The notes beneath the pieces are model-generated. The model ran no database searches, had not been told where the DNA came from, and saw only the letters and a program-made list of their open reading frames with translations. This document shows, one piece after another, positions 30,981-42,994 of a stretch of DNA of 64,000 nucleotides (positions are counted from its first letter, which is position 1; each line of letters begins with the position of its first letter). The DNA comes from Adiantum capillus-veneris (taxonomy: Eukaryota > Streptophyta > Polypodiopsida > Polypodiales > Pteridaceae), in contig CM043958.1 of the NCBI GenBank assembly GCA_014529385.2, forward strand, positions 149,430,793-149,494,792. The letters are read 5' to 3'. The position numbers were made by a program, and so were the translations under genes.

Positions 30981-32462
30981 ATGGATCCTTCTGCTACTTC
31001 AATGATAGAGTTCAAAAAGAAAATTAGACAATTGTTGATTACAATCGTCAGTGCACTAGATCCCGACGATATAGCGCAGATTGTTGTAGATGAGTCTAGA
31101 TTGCAATCATTATACAGTGAGATTGCCCGCAAAATTTTGTTGTTATATCCAGACAAAACAACTGAATCAATAATCTCATTACTGAGCAGTTGGGTGGGCA
31201 ATTTGCCCAAGGTGGCCTCTGATTTGAAAGAGGAATGCCCTCAAGAAGTAGACAAGGGTAAGCTAGAGCATTGGAACGCGACATGGAGAGCTAAAAAGGA
31301 GAGGTCAAGGCGAGCATCCCACATAGACACACAGTTTGGCCTAAGCAAGAACATGCGAATGGCTATCACGAGAGTTATGGGGAGCAGCCAAGTTGGAGAA
31401 CCGTTTATTGAGGAGGCTGCCATTGAGGGAACATCGGGTGCTATTGCTTCTGCCAGTCACCTGGAGAGCAGTATATACAATTCTGAATGTAGTATGACTT
31501 TGGGCATTCCAAATAAATCCATTAAGAAGATCAAGAAACTTGGGTCAGGGGCTTATGGCACATGGTGGCAAGTTCAAATCAAAGGGATCAGTTTCCTTCC
31601 TGCAACGAATACTTATTGTGCCAAGGAATTCAAAGGATAGGCCAAGAATCAGTGGAAAAGCTTTGCATCAGAAAGTGGAGTAGATCTCAACCATAGAGGG
31701 ATTGTGAGGAGTATTGCCCACTCTGTAACGTTGCCATGGTTTCTGATATTCCCCTACTTCAATGGGGGGACTTTAGGTGATCTTATGGAGACAGTGCCCC
31801 TTCCACATGGCTCTTTCACGACGCTTGTAGCGCATCAAGAGGGGAAAGGAAAGATCCCTGAAGACTTTAAATGGGAGCAGCCCTCTGAAGACAAGAAAAA
31901 ACGTATCAAGAGCCTGTGCAATCATGCTCCCTCGTTGATCCATGCCTTGGTGAAGGCATTGCGATTCGCACATGACGAGGGAGTGATCCACAATGATCTC
32001 CATCCATGGAACATCATGTTGGACTTTACCAAGGATCTCACTCCCCGTATTGGAATAATTGATTGGGGATTGGCTCTGCGTGTTGGCTTAGAGACACAAA
32101 AGACCAACAATACCGATGAAAACTGGCAAAAGCTTCATCCTTGGCGAGCTCCTGAGTTACTAGATGGCAAGAATTTATGCCCATGGACCAAGGTCACAGA
32201 TGTGTACGCCATAGGATGGGTGATATGGCAATTTTGTAAGTTTTGTGGAGAGTTCTCTGACTACTGCAGCACAGATTGGTTCAAACATAAGGTTTCACTG
32301 GAGGTACAAGCCATATCTAGGATTGTTGTGGAAGGTTGGGTGAGGAAGAAATCCACAGACAGAAAGACCTTGGCACTTTTGGACGAAGAATTAGAAAGAT
32401 TTGAAGCCCAGCCAGAACAATGCTTACCCCCTCCCTCTGAAATGAGTGTAGCCTTTTTTTGA
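30981..32462 (+). pseudogene. Protein-kinase-like gene inside the hAT element, one in-frame stop
   Basis: The start chosen is ATG 30981 (AAAATGG context, MDPSATSMIEF). About 180 N-terminal residues have no domain that I recognise. The kinase fold then shows the glycine loop GSGAYG (residues 188-193), the ATP-binding Lys in YCAKEF (K215), the catalytic loop VIHNDLHPWNIML (D339, N344; HND instead of HRD, so non-RD), IDWGLA (D361; DWG instead of DFG), WRAPEL (E392) and DVYAIGWVIWQ. One TAG at 31638-31640 (residue 220) interrupts an otherwise continuous 493-codon frame. A CAG-to-TAG change or a missed intron could explain it. All key catalytic residues are present. It is probably a Ser/Thr-type kinase; substrate unknown. 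It is encoded opposite to the transposase. Confidence 0.85.
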
Positions 32463-32679
32463 TGGATATATGATGTACTTTATTAAGCAGGGTTTTCTGA
32501 GACTTGTGACTTATAAAAGCACTTTTAAAAATTGGGTTTTATGCGCAATGGATGATGTATGAGTAATAAAAACACTTTGTTATATCTCAATAGACAACAA
32601 ATTTTCTATGAGTTTTGTTTTTTCTCTTAAGTTTCAAGCAATAAGCCACGTGGAGTCACTGATTGTCATTCATTGATTT

Positions 32680-32824
32680 AAAAAATGGTGGTTACTCTTA
32701 TATCAATTGATTATCGTAAGATGGTGGTTATTCTAATATCAATTGATTGACGTAAAATGGTGGTTAAAATTATAGCAATTGATTGTCGTAAAATGGTGGT
32801 TACTCTTATAGCAATTTATTATCA
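32680..32824. repeat. 36-bp tandem repeat, four units
   Basis: ATGGTGGTTA starts at 32685, 32721, 32757 and 32793, each exactly 36 bp apart, followed by ATCAATTGATT-type sequence. It lies between the kinase gene and the RING gene. Confidence 0.93.
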
Positions 32825-32868
32825 TTAAGTTTGTATGCCATAACTGAAGTATAGTGTTTAATCAGGAT

Positions 32869-33825
32869 ATGGATGATGATAATCAAAGGGCTAAGCACGC
32901 TTTTGAGCGTCTCAGATCCATGTGTCAAGGCGGTGGAGTGAACGACACCGCTCGAATTGCTGCTCGTTGCTCCCAGTGGGCCAACCCGGAGGGTACACAA
33001 TGGAAAGAGGTGAACACTAGGATTGACCGAGAAATGGTGAAATCCATATGGCCAGGCGTTGCAGATGACAACATCAAGAAAGGCCGACTCAAGCTATCAC
33101 AATGCATTAATGCAGACATACGAGACAATGGAGAGAACATATATCTCGATGTTATGGGTCATCCTATGCATCATATGGATTGTCCATTGTGGTTTGCCAA
33201 GATGTTATACATGCATTATGTCTTGGGTGAAGCAGTGGACTTTAGCTCAAGGACACCTCACATGACGGTTGAGGACATTAGCAGTACTGCAATCACCGTC
33301 ACACGGCAAGAGATGTCATTGGCACTAGAAGGTGCATCAATGGAAGTGCATCAAGTTAAGGAGGAGCTTCAAACTCAACTCAGGCAAGCATCACAAGCTA
33401 CACAAGGCTCTCATGCAAAAGAAACCCTAAATAGAGACTTGCAAAGGGAGGTGAAGGTGCTATCTCGCCACGTAAAAGAGTTAGAGGCGACTATAAAAAA
33501 ACAAAATGCTGGCACATTGATTGAGCACCCAACATCTATTGAGGCCCCTCCAGCTTCTGGTGAGCACGGTGGTCCTTGCCCCATGTGTAGATCATTCTTT
33601 CATGAGTGGTGTGGTCAGTTCAGTTTTCCATGCGGACATATGTATCATATATCATGCTTGATGCAAAGCATGATGAATAACTTTCATTGTGCTATATGTG
33701 AGTTTGAGATATCCAAAAAGCTATATGCAATGTTTAAAATGTCCGAAGACTATAATAAGCTTAAATGTCAGCGTGAACAGGAGAATGAAGATATTCTCAC
33801 AAATATTTCACTATCACTTGGATAA
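32869..33825 (+). CDS. RING-finger protein inside the hAT element, putative ubiquitin ligase
   Basis: ATG 32869 opens an uninterrupted 318-residue frame (MDDDNQRAKHAFERLR). The first 150 residues match no family that I recognise. Residues about 150-215 form a coiled coil (VKEELQTQLRQASQ and REVKVLSRHVKELEATIKK). A C-terminal RING-type finger has C237-x2-C240, C255-G-H257, H260-x2-C263 and C274-x2-C277. That is the RING-H2 spacing of E3 ubiquitin ligases, with a longer than usual first loop. TTTAATCAG just before the start resembles a splice acceptor, so an upstream exon is possible. It is the only gene in the hAT element without a break. Ligase activity is inferred from the finger alone. Confidence 0.8.
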   Translation: MDDDNQRAKHAFERLRSMCQGGGVNDTARIAARCSQWANPEGTQWKEVNTRIDREMVKSIWPGVADDNIKKGRLKLSQCINADIRDNGENIYLDVMGHPMHHMDCPLWFAKMLYMHYVLGEAVDFSSRTPHMTVEDISSTAITVTRQEMSLALEGASMEVHQVKEELQTQLRQASQATQGSHAKETLNRDLQREVKVLSRHVKELEATIKKQNAGTLIEHPTSIEAPPASGEHGGPCPMCRSFFHEWCGQFSFPCGHMYHISCLMQSMMNNFHCAICEFEISKKLYAMFKMSEDYNKLKCQREQENEDILTNISLSLG

Positions 33826-34113
33826 TTTTTGTAACATTTGATAACATTGACTCGCTGTCTTGCGAGAATTTATTAGTGAATTGTGAATTGTCTTCTCTTC
33901 AGCTTCAATTATGATATGTGATAGTGCAACGATTTGTTAGGGCTTTGTATATTATGAAGCTTTAATAGTGATTTGTGGCCTTGTAAAGGTTTTTAAGGGC
34001 TTCGTTTATTATTAAGCAAATGTCTAAACCTTAAACTAAATATAAAAAAAAACCTTATAAGATAAACAGTTTCTGAACTTAAGCAGAAGTCACTCAATGG
34101 ATTCGATAATCTA

Positions 34114-36398
34114 TTAATTAAACCACCGTCGCTTGCTGCGACGGGTCAAAGTTGGTTCAATTTCCAAATTCTCTTCAATCTCTTCTAAAGTACATGTAGT
34201 TTCTACTTCATGAGATTCCCCTTGCAACTCACTGTCTTCGTCCACCTCATCATTGGCTACATCATAAGTCAAGCGCGGCATCTCCTCTTTGTAGTTCTCA
34301 GCTTGCACTCTTGCCAATAGCCGATGGTTGCAGTACATATACACCAATTTTTTAGCTCTTGAATTTAGAAGGTGGTTTCTAATGGTGGAATGTACATATT
34401 TATATGTACTCCAGTTTCTCTCAGAACTTGAATTGGATGCACATTGGGTTAGGATTCTAACAGCTAGGCGTTTAAGGGTGGGTGCACTACCACCATTCAT
34501 CATCCACCACTTCCACGCTGGTTGCTCCGTGGCAAGTTTCTGCACAAATTCTGTACCAAACTTACCCTCTTTGAGTTTAAACTTTGTAAGATCAGTAACA
34601 GCTGATGCATGCTCATCAGGATCATCATAAAACCTGCCTATCACATCATAAAAGTCTTCCAACAACTCCTCATCAAGTTTGTCTATTTCCATTGCCCAAT
34701 ACTCTGGATCCAATAAGAAAGCTACGCTGTGTAGTGGACTATGTGCTCCAACCCATCGACCATGCACATACTTTCTCAAAATTTCTCTCCTCTTTTGAGT
34801 GAATGGTGTCTTCCAAGGCTTCACAATTGGCTCCTAGGGCTCCTCTGGATTTGCAAGGCTTTCTTGAACAGTCCACCAAGCCATCCACACCTTACCTATG
34901 TTAGGCAAGGCAGAATCCAGTTGGCGTAATGAGAGCATAATGGGCATCATGACATTGTGCACATCCACCACATCATCCCAGAAGTGGCGATCAGCTAGTA
35001 GATCTCTGATCACCCCTATTTTGCTTTTTATCTTCTCCCTTTGACCAGCCTCCCATTTTGAAAAAGTGGCACAAACAAATGTCTCCATCACAGCATTCTT
35101 ATTTTTTATTAGTGATTCTACCGTATAGTAGTTGGTGCAAAATCTAGTTTCGCACGGCAGTTTTTACATAGTAGACATCCTCTGACGGTACATGTCAAGA
35201 ACCCTCTGACGCTTCAAAACAAACTTGACTATTAAGCGAGCATTGTCTACTATCCATTTGAACCACTCTGTGTCCTCCCTCTTGTACCAATCTTGCAATA
35301 CCAAGTTCAAGATGTGTGTGCACTATATAGGTGAGAGAAGCGACTTTCAAGTATTCTACCTGCAGCCCTGCAATTTTTGGCATTGTCCATGATTACTTGG
35401 ACAACATTTTCTTTTCCAAGTTCCTCAACTGCGTCGCCAATGATGTCAGCTATAAAACTGCCAGACTTTATTTGACGAGAGCTATCCACAACTTTGATAA
35501 AACATTCACCACGAGGACATACAAGCATGATGTTGATCAATGGCCGCCTTTGAACGTTGGGCCAACCATCACTAACTATGGTGTATCCAGATTGTTCTGT
35601 TGCATTTAATATTACCCTTTGAATATCCTGTTGTGTGCTTGTGTAACATTTATCCAACAGTTGGTTTCTCATATGTTGATATGTTGGAGGGGTAAATCTA
35701 GCACCATACTCCCCAATGCGTTTCCAAGCTGACTTCCATGCATCACGGGTGACAATGGCCAATGATACCCCAGTGAAATAGACGGCTTTAGCTAGTGCAA
35801 GTTGTGCTTCTTCTAAGGCAAGTGTTTTGAAGCTCGTCTGTAAGCTAACCTGTCTACTTTTTGACGAACCTACCTGAAAGTCAGGAGATCCATGGTTTGG
35901 AGGAGTACTTCCATCGATATGAGAAGTTGGTTCCCTACTTTGAGTGCTTCCATTGGTGGGCGTTACACCCAATGATCCCTCATACTGGTTTGATCTTATC
36001 GATACCGGGGTGTGATGGTCGAAAGTAGAGAGTTTTGATCTTTTGCTCGTGGAAATTATCTTACCAATTAAAGCTTTTAAGCGCATAGCTGCTTCTTCTG
36101 CACCTAAGCCCTTGCACTTTCCTCCTTGAATTCTGGTATTGCCACCTAGCAAATGATCCCTTATTCTTGGTGCTCCTCCAGATTTCTCTTCGCCACAAAA
36201 GTTACATTTCCAATCTTGATACTTATTTAAATTTGTGGAAAAATTCCACTCGGGTCCTGGACTTTTTCCACCTGCCTTTCGCTTGCCCTGCGAAGTGGTG
36301 CCCTGCGAAGCAGGACCTGGCATCGAGGTAGGAGGTCTCCTCAAGGAAGCCAGGCTTGGGACACCAACACCACCGCTGACATTCCCGGTGGAAGACAT
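34114..36398 (-). pseudogene. hAT transposase
   Basis: The enzyme cuts and pastes the hAT element. From ATG 36398 it has a basic N-terminus, a BED-type zinc finger (C65, C68, H82, C95), a linker, a DUF659-like RNase H-fold start (SDGWPNVQRRPLINIML, DNAKNCRAAGRIL) and the C-terminal dimerisation region (CASNSSSERNWSTYKYVHS) typical of hAT proteins. Three breaks are visible: a frameshift near 35310, an in-frame TAA near 35166 and a TAG near 34830. The enzyme from this copy would be inactive, so movement would need a related source. Confidence 0.9.
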
Positions 36399-36558
36399 AC
36401 TTATTGGATGCCTGCAATACCAATAAACATAGCTCAGTATGCTATCTCTTCTTTCAAGTATTATTCAAACCAAACATTAGTGTTATAATCAATCTCACAC
36501 ACAAGCGTAGTAGTGAAGCCTGAAGGGAATAACCTCAATCTACTCAAACATGAGCAAG

Positions 36559-37160
36559 AAAATACAACGGTGAATCAAATATGTGATCAGTCCATCCCAA
36601 AAGTAGAGATATCGACCCAAAGATTCACCTTCCTACCCCTTTCATGAATCAGTCCAATCCAAAAAAGAACTAATGACCCATGATTGGAGCTCTAATCGAA
36701 ATAGCAAGCAAATACAACGGTGAATCAAACATGTGATCAGTCCATCCCAAAAGTAGAGATATCAACCCAAAGACTCACCTTCCTACCTCCTTTCATGAAT
36801 CAGTCCAGTCCAAAAAAGAACTAATGACCCATGATTGGAGCTCTAATCGGAATAGCAAGCAAATACAACGGTGAATCAAACATGTGATCAGCCCATCCCA
36901 AAAGTAGAGATATCAACCCAAAGATTCACCTTTCTATCTCTTTTCAAGAATCAGTTCAGTCCAAAAAAGAACTAATGACCCATGATAGAAGTTCTAATCA
37001 ATATAACAATCAATTTAGCAAATATAACGGTGAACCAAACATGAGATTAGTCCATCCCAAATGTAGAGATACCGACCCAAAGATTCACCTTTCTACCTCC
37101 TTTCAAGAATCAGTTCAGTCCAAAAAAGAACTAATGATCCATGATCAGAGTTTCATTAAG
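36559..37160. repeat. Tandem array, four units of about 150-159 bp
   Basis: Units begin with ACAACGGTGAATCAAACATG (or a variant) at about 36564, 36714, 36865 and 37024, and share ATCAGTCCATCCCAAAAGTA and CAAAAAAGAACTAATGACCC. They lie upstream of the transposase gene and near the right end of the hAT element. Confidence 0.92.
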
Positions 37161-37305
37161 TTTTAAATTTTTTTAAAGACTATTCATTCTTTTACCTTTA
37201 GTTTTTCTTCTAAATTTTAAAGGATGACCAAGTTTAGAGGAAGCGGTGATGTGATGTGATGTCTACTACAGGATTATATAGAGCCGCCAAATATGGAGGG
37301 GGTAC

Positions 37306-37420
37306 ATGAGGGGCCGGCGGGATTCTTGCTTTGCCTGCCGGGCCCGCCGGGATTCATAATATGCCCGTCAGGCCTGCCGGGGTTTGTGCTTGCCCCGCCG
37401 GTTCTACGTTTTCTACCGGT
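37306..37420. repeat. GC-rich subterminal repeats, right end of hAT
   Basis: Several GCCGGCGGG / GCCCGCCGGG / GCCTGCCGGGG units, about 110-220 bp from the right tip, mirror the left-end block in composition and position. Confidence 0.65.
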
Positions 37421-37652
37421 TTTCGTAAGTCATGACATTAGATATGTTATTAACATGAAAAAAATAGTGATAATAACAATAATAATTAACATTTAACAAA
37501 ATGCGTCATCGCGTAATTAAAATCCCTGGTCTACGGACACGAAACACTTGATAACTTGGACAAATTTTGTTCAAACTCAGTGAAACTTGTCCAGAGACCT
37601 TAACAAGTTGAATACTTGGCAAAACAAGCCAAAAAGTGCAAAAAACTGAGAA

Positions 37653-37678
37653 AAGGAAATAATCGCGATTATTTACTT
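37653..37678. repeat. Fourth leader palindrome of element B
   Basis: A 26-bp palindrome with one mismatched pair, core TCGCGA. Subtracting the hAT element and one target copy (8166 bp) puts its centre 276 bp after the previous site, so the four original sites span 854 bp, or three steps of about 285 bp. Confidence 0.9.
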
Positions 37679-37961
37679 CTGATACATAGAGACATAATTT
37701 TGGACTTTTGAGCTTGTACAATGTTAGAACAACATAATACAAGACCACCGGTCAATTTTGGGTTCAATCGGATCCAAATTAGTACATGTTCACTCGGTTT
37801 TCAGGTTGCAGATTAGTCCTTTGACTTTTTGCAAAACTAGCTGAAAGTCTCAATTGCTGACTCACTTAGCTCAAATTGAAGTGATATACATAGTCCAGTC
37901 ACAATAGTGAGCAAAAAATTGTACAATTGTTGTGAAAGAATAGCTAATTTGATTAACATTG

Positions 37962-39376
37962 TGTAATGCAAATGGCCTATGAACTTTGAGAATAGCGGAA
38001 TTAAGAGAATTAGAGTGAGCATTTTTGTGAGGTTCCTTTGAGAACTTGGAGGGTGAACTTAAACATAGTCCTTAATTAACTTGGCATGAACAATGATTTT
38101 GCAAGAGAGAGAGTATTAGAGAACATGACAATAGATGAGGACCGGATTTACTTTGGAGCCGCTCCCCCTCCATAAGGCGTTTGTATTATAGATTCTCCCA
38201 TTAAGAGAGACTTTGTTACAATACAATCTTTGTGTTCCTTGTGACCTTGGTGATGCTATGAAGATGGAAAACTTCATGCATCACGAGCTTAACATAAACT
38301 TTGCAAAATGCATTAAGTATTCCAAGCCTGACTCTAAGGCCTCAAACACCTTCGAAGGTGGAGAGAGCTAGCGGGGAATCAGGGTAGGGAAGAGGAAGAA
38401 GAAATATTCCATAGGAGAAAGAAATAGTTCCTCACTTATCATCACTCTTCTTGCTTAGCATAGCATAATATCATAGTAATGAAGATGAAGAAGATGGAAA
38501 GCTCAAGCATTGAAGCATGGCTCTTGGTTGGGTTTGCATTCCATAGCCAAGAGTGTTGGTGTAGGCTCTCCACTTCTCAACAAACTTGCAGAAGGAGATG
38601 GAGCTCTTGCATTTTGCACTCCACACAATGAGAGAATGTGTATGTGTGTGTGGGAGGGTATACCCCCCTCTCATGCTTGGTCTACACCTCTCTCTCTCTC
38701 TCTCGTATTATTTTATTATTTCATTTGGACATGTGTCCTTTTTTTCCTCTTTAAGAGAAAGAACTTAATTATTTATTTTTATGTATTTAAATTCTCGTTG
38801 GACCCCTTTAAAACCTAACCAATAGCATTCAAACACATCATGAGGGCCACATATGGAGGATCATTTGAACATGTGTCTTTTGTGCTTATTAAGTCATTTG
38901 GTTGAATGGAATACTTCAAGGACTTAATCAATCAAGCATGGCATATTCATGTCTCTTGAGAGTTATCTTCAAATTGAATACTTCAAGAACTTTAATGATT
39001 GAAGTATGTGAGAAACACCTCAAGCTTTTGGGTAAAGTTCCCACTAAAACTTAGCAAGCCAACAAGCACCTCATGCTTGGGTAGGACTCCCACCTCAAGG
39101 TCAGCCCTAGCTTGCCTAAGGTAAAAGGGCTTTTGAACACTAACTTTTGGAGGTCTTTAATGAAGCTAACCCTACGGTCTTTAAGCTCCATTAGGTAGCA
39201 TTGCTCTTTGACATACCATTTCTCATTTGGACCCCTTTACCATTGGCCCCGTGTTGAGATAGATCCGTAAGCACATGTCTATATTCTAACCCTTGTTCTC
39301 ATTTACTATCGCACATTAAATGATCAGTTTAATATGAAAAATCATTTGGGTTGGTTAGATATTAGATTTTATGACA
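37962..39376 (-). repeat. 3' LTR of the chromovirus
   Basis: On the minus strand it starts TGTCAT at 39376 and ends GCATTACA at 37962, 1415 bp. It is highly similar to 47610-48971. The largest difference is a short (CT)n run at 38690-38704 versus a longer one in the other LTR. Confidence 0.9.
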
Positions 39377-39391
39377 TTACCTCTCTCTTGA
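39377..39391 (-). promoter_or_regulatory. Polypurine tract of the chromovirus
   Basis: The minus strand reads TTCAAGAGAGAGGTAA directly before the LTR start TGTCAT. The same tract flanks the middle LTR at about 48972-48986. Confidence 0.75.
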
Positions 39392-39759
39392 AATCATAGT
39401 CGTCTTCGACTATGAGGTAAAAGAGATAAATCCATAGTCATTAGTCAATTTGTCTTAGCGAGTAGAGGATTTCTTTTTACCCTACAACATCATTCCAAGA
39501 TGGATGACTAATCTATTTGGTGCTTGAGAGACATAGCTGCCGCAAGCATGTCTGCTCTTTAGTCCATTTCAACCTCCCAAGTAGAGTGACAAATTCTACA
39601 TGGTGTTTGAGAGACGTCATCATCACAAACATGATTCTTAGTATGCATACTACTTAAATTTGTGCACATTAAAGAAAGAATTAGCCTTATAAGACAAAAA
39701 CATTGATCATTTAAAAGAAACATGTACATTTGCTTACTCTAATGTAGTATTGTAAGCGT

Positions 39760-42700
39760 TGACAAGGTTCATACTATCCTTAAGCTGGATTCCTTGTATT
39801 CATCTAGCATCTTCAAAAGGACAATTTTTGAACTTAATAAGATACCGTCGGATAATCTTACCATGTCGTAGTACCTTGTTTTCATGCCGAAGGATAGCTT
39901 TGGGTTGTAGCACCTCTTCTTGGTCTTCGATTTCGGGAGGGTCTTCAATAATTGGTTCATTTGGAGGCTCTTCTTTGTAGGGATTAAGTAGGCTCGTATG
40001 AAAAGCATTGTATATGAGCCAATGGTTAGGCTACTTGAGTTGATAAGCTACCTCATTGATTGGCTTCAAAATTTGAAAAGGACCATAGTATCTTTTTGCT
40101 AGTTTAGCATAATACTTTTGATGGCCCGTAGGACTTTTGCCCGTCGTTTGCCTCAATTAAGCCTTAGGAAACTTAAGTAAGACCCAATCATTTTTTTTGA
40201 ACGTTAAGGCCCTTTTGTGCTTGTCAGTAGCAGTTTTTTGCCTTAGTTGAGAGATGGGTATAACCTCCTTAATCTTTTGAAAAGATGCTTGCAGGTCACG
40301 GCTATACTCATTGGCAGCGAAGATCTTCCCTTGTACTTTAAGTAGCAAGGGGCTTTTAGGTCTTCCCTCTATGATTTCAAAATGTGATTTTCCCATAGAA
40401 GTATGGATAGTATTATCATACGTATACTCTACAAGAGGTAAGTACTTTTCCCATTGTGAGTGTTGAGCTACTTCTGTAACATAGGTCTTTAGTAGATCAA
40501 GAATTGCAAGATTGGCTATCTTACTTTGGCCATCTGCTTGTAGGTGATAGGCCAAAGAGAAATTCAATCTTGTACCTAGATTTTTGAAGAGACCTTTCCA
40601 AAAATTACTGGTCATTCTAGGATCTCTATCTGACACGATGGATGTTGGCAATCCATGGTGTTTGAAAATCTAGGATATGAAGAGAGTTGTCATTTGGTGT
40701 GCCTTAATAGTCTTCTTGACAAGGATAAAGTGTGCTTGCTTGCTAAACCTGTTGACTATTTTCCATATTCCCGTATTCCCATGGATAGACTTGGGTAATA
40801 AAAAGGTAAAATCCATGGATATACTCTCCCATGGTGAATTAGGGATTGGCAATGGCTAGAGTAATCCAGGTTGCTTCCATCTATCATACTTGGTCTTTTG
40901 GCATACCACACATTTTAAAACATACTCTTGTATGTCCACTTTCATGATAGGCCAATAAAAGTACGTCTCTACTCCTCAAAGAGTAGGTTGAATGCCTCTA
41001 CGCCCCGCATAGGGAGGAGCATGGGATTCATACATGACTTTCTTATGAAGGGAGTGGGTAACACATAGCCTATTGCCATGGAGAAGATAACCATCTTGCA
41101 AGGTGAATGGTTCCTCTTTCTTCCCCAAAGCAAGGGCTGACATTATGTCTTTAAATTCAAGGTCAGTAGCATACTCATCTATCATAGAAGACAGATCATT
41201 GTGAGTTGCTATAGACAGAGCATTAACTTTTGGTCGTTGTGAAAGTGCATCAGCCACTTGATTGTGCTTACCAGCAATGTGAGCAATGAGGAAATTAAAT
41301 TGCAAAAGAAAATTTGCCCACCTCATTTGTTTTTTGGAAAACTTTGTTTGCATCATGAAGTCCTTGATACTTTGATGGTCTATTCGTAAAATGAATGGAG
41401 TCCCTAATAAATAGTGCTTCCATGTGTCTAGGGCATGTAGAATAGCTAAAAGCTCTTTCTCATAAATGCCCAAGACCTGTTCATCCATATTGAGCCTCCG
41501 GCTCTCATATGCTATGGCATGCCCTTCTTGAATCAAGACTGCTCCAAGGCAATCACCACAAGCATCACATTGGACCTCAAATGGATTTGAGAGAATCCGG
41601 AAGCATGAGGACTGATTGAGAGGTAAGCTTCTCTTTGAGCTTGTCAACATATTTTTGCTCCTTAGCAGTCCATGAATACTTAACGCTCTTCTTTGTTAAG
41701 TCATGTAATGGTCCTGCTATTTGAGAAAATTTTGCTATGAAGAGTCTATAGTATGCACACAAACCAATAAAGCTTCTTAGCTCATGTAGATTCCTTGGAT
41801 TAGGCCATACTTTTATTAGCTCTAACTTTGATGGATCCATACGGATACCATCTTGAGAGATAATATGACCTAAGTATTGAATCTCTTGAAGGAAAAATCA
41901 TTTGCTTTTCTTTTGGTTGAGAAAAAGCTTGTTCTCCCTCAATGCTTGAAAATCACTTGGAGATGTTTCTTGTGTTCCTCCAAGGACTTAGAGTAGATGA
42001 TGATATCATCAAAGAACACTCCAGTGAACTTGTGGTAGGGTCTAAATAGTTTCTCCATCAAACGATTGAATGTGGCAAGTGCATTGGTCAAGCCAAAAGG
42101 CATGACTAGATATTCATAAAGACCAAATGTTGTACGAAATGCGGTCTTTAGGATATTTTTCTCCACTATACTTATTTGATGATAGCCACTTTTAAGGTCA
42201 ATCCTACTGAAGTAGGTAGAGTCTTTGTAGCTTATCAAGCATATATTCTATCCGAAATATGGGAAATTTGTTTTTGATAGTGATATGGTTTAGTGCATGA
42301 TAGTCCACACACATGCAGTATGTACCATCTTTCTTTTGCACTAAAAGGACTGGAGAACAAAAGGGAGAGGAGCTAGGCCTCACAATCACTTTGTCTACCA
42401 ATGCTTGTACTTGCCTAATAATCTCCTCTTGTTGAGCTTGGGACACACGATAAGGAGGCTTGTTAGGTAGGCGGTGAGCTTCCTGATAGGAGCTCAATTC
42501 AATGGTCATCATCCCCTCATTTTGGAGGTAAGTACATACGTATATCATCGATGAACACATCTTGGAATCCTTTTAAAAATTTAGACAAGTCTAACTCTTC
42601 TTGATTCCTACCATTTTCACTTGATAAACCATTAGCATCATTAGTGGATTCTTTGACAAAAATAATGTACGCAGAAATCGAGCTTTTCATTGACTTATCA

Positions 42701-42993
42701 AAAGCTGGTGGATTTACAAGTGGTATAGTACGACCAGACTCATTAGCATCTATATACATGTTCTTTCCCCTGTAGGTGAAGTAGATTCTCCTTTTAGGGA
42801 ACTTCATGTTGGCAGCCATGCGATCAAACCATGGGGCCCCTAGGATAGCATCCTCATGTTGGAGAGGAGAGATGAAAAAGTCTTCTTTGTTGACATAGCT
42901 TTGGACATGAAGCCTCAACTTCAAAATCAAGGGAGTAATAGAGGCTTGCTGTTGTGAGGTCCCCACCCCGATACCATAACCTTTTGGCAACAA
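39760..42993 (-). pseudogene. Chromovirus pol: protease end, RT, RNase H, integrase, chromodomain
   Basis: In minus-strand order: the protease second half with DAILGAPWFDRMAANMKF; RT with SPFCSPVLLVQKKDG, DLKSGYHQI and the box VFFDDIIIYSK (Asp pair present); RNase H with FEVQCDACGDCLGAVLIQEG and IAGKHNQVADALS; the integrase zinc finger CVVCQK near 40910; core motifs MDFTFLLPKS and IVSDRDPRMTS; and the third catalytic site as ADGQSKIANLA, where the family Glu is replaced by Lys. A C-terminal chromodomain-like end has HGKIIRRYLIKFKNCPFEDARW. Several frameshifts and stops break the frame. A tRNA-iMet primer and chromodomain identify the chromovirus branch. Confidence 0.87.
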
Positions 42994-42994
42994 G

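Larger units (their letters stand above)
29371..37528. mobile_element. hAT DNA transposon carrying kinase and RING-finger genes
   Basis: The ends are CAGGGATTT at 29371 and its inverse AAATCCCTG ending at 37528, with weaker inverted similarity further in. The 8-bp target duplication GTCTACGG is perfect (29363-29370 and 37529-37536), which is the hAT hallmark. The 8158-bp element holds a minus-strand hAT transposase (34114-36398) and, on the plus strand, a protein-kinase-like gene (30981-32462) and a RING-finger gene (32869-33825). GC-rich repeats lie near both ends and three tandem arrays lie inside. It inserted into the leader of element B. The perfect duplication suggests a fairly recent insertion, although the transposase is already broken. 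Confidence 0.93.

Noticed and set aside
30981-33825. Kinase and RING genes as ordinary host genes
   Set aside because: They lie between hAT tips with a perfect 8-bp duplication and inside element B, so they are carried by the transposon. They may still derive from host genes.
35331-35609. Plus-strand ORF within the transposase region
   Set aside because: It is a shadow of the minus-strand hAT transposase, which carries the recognisable motifs.
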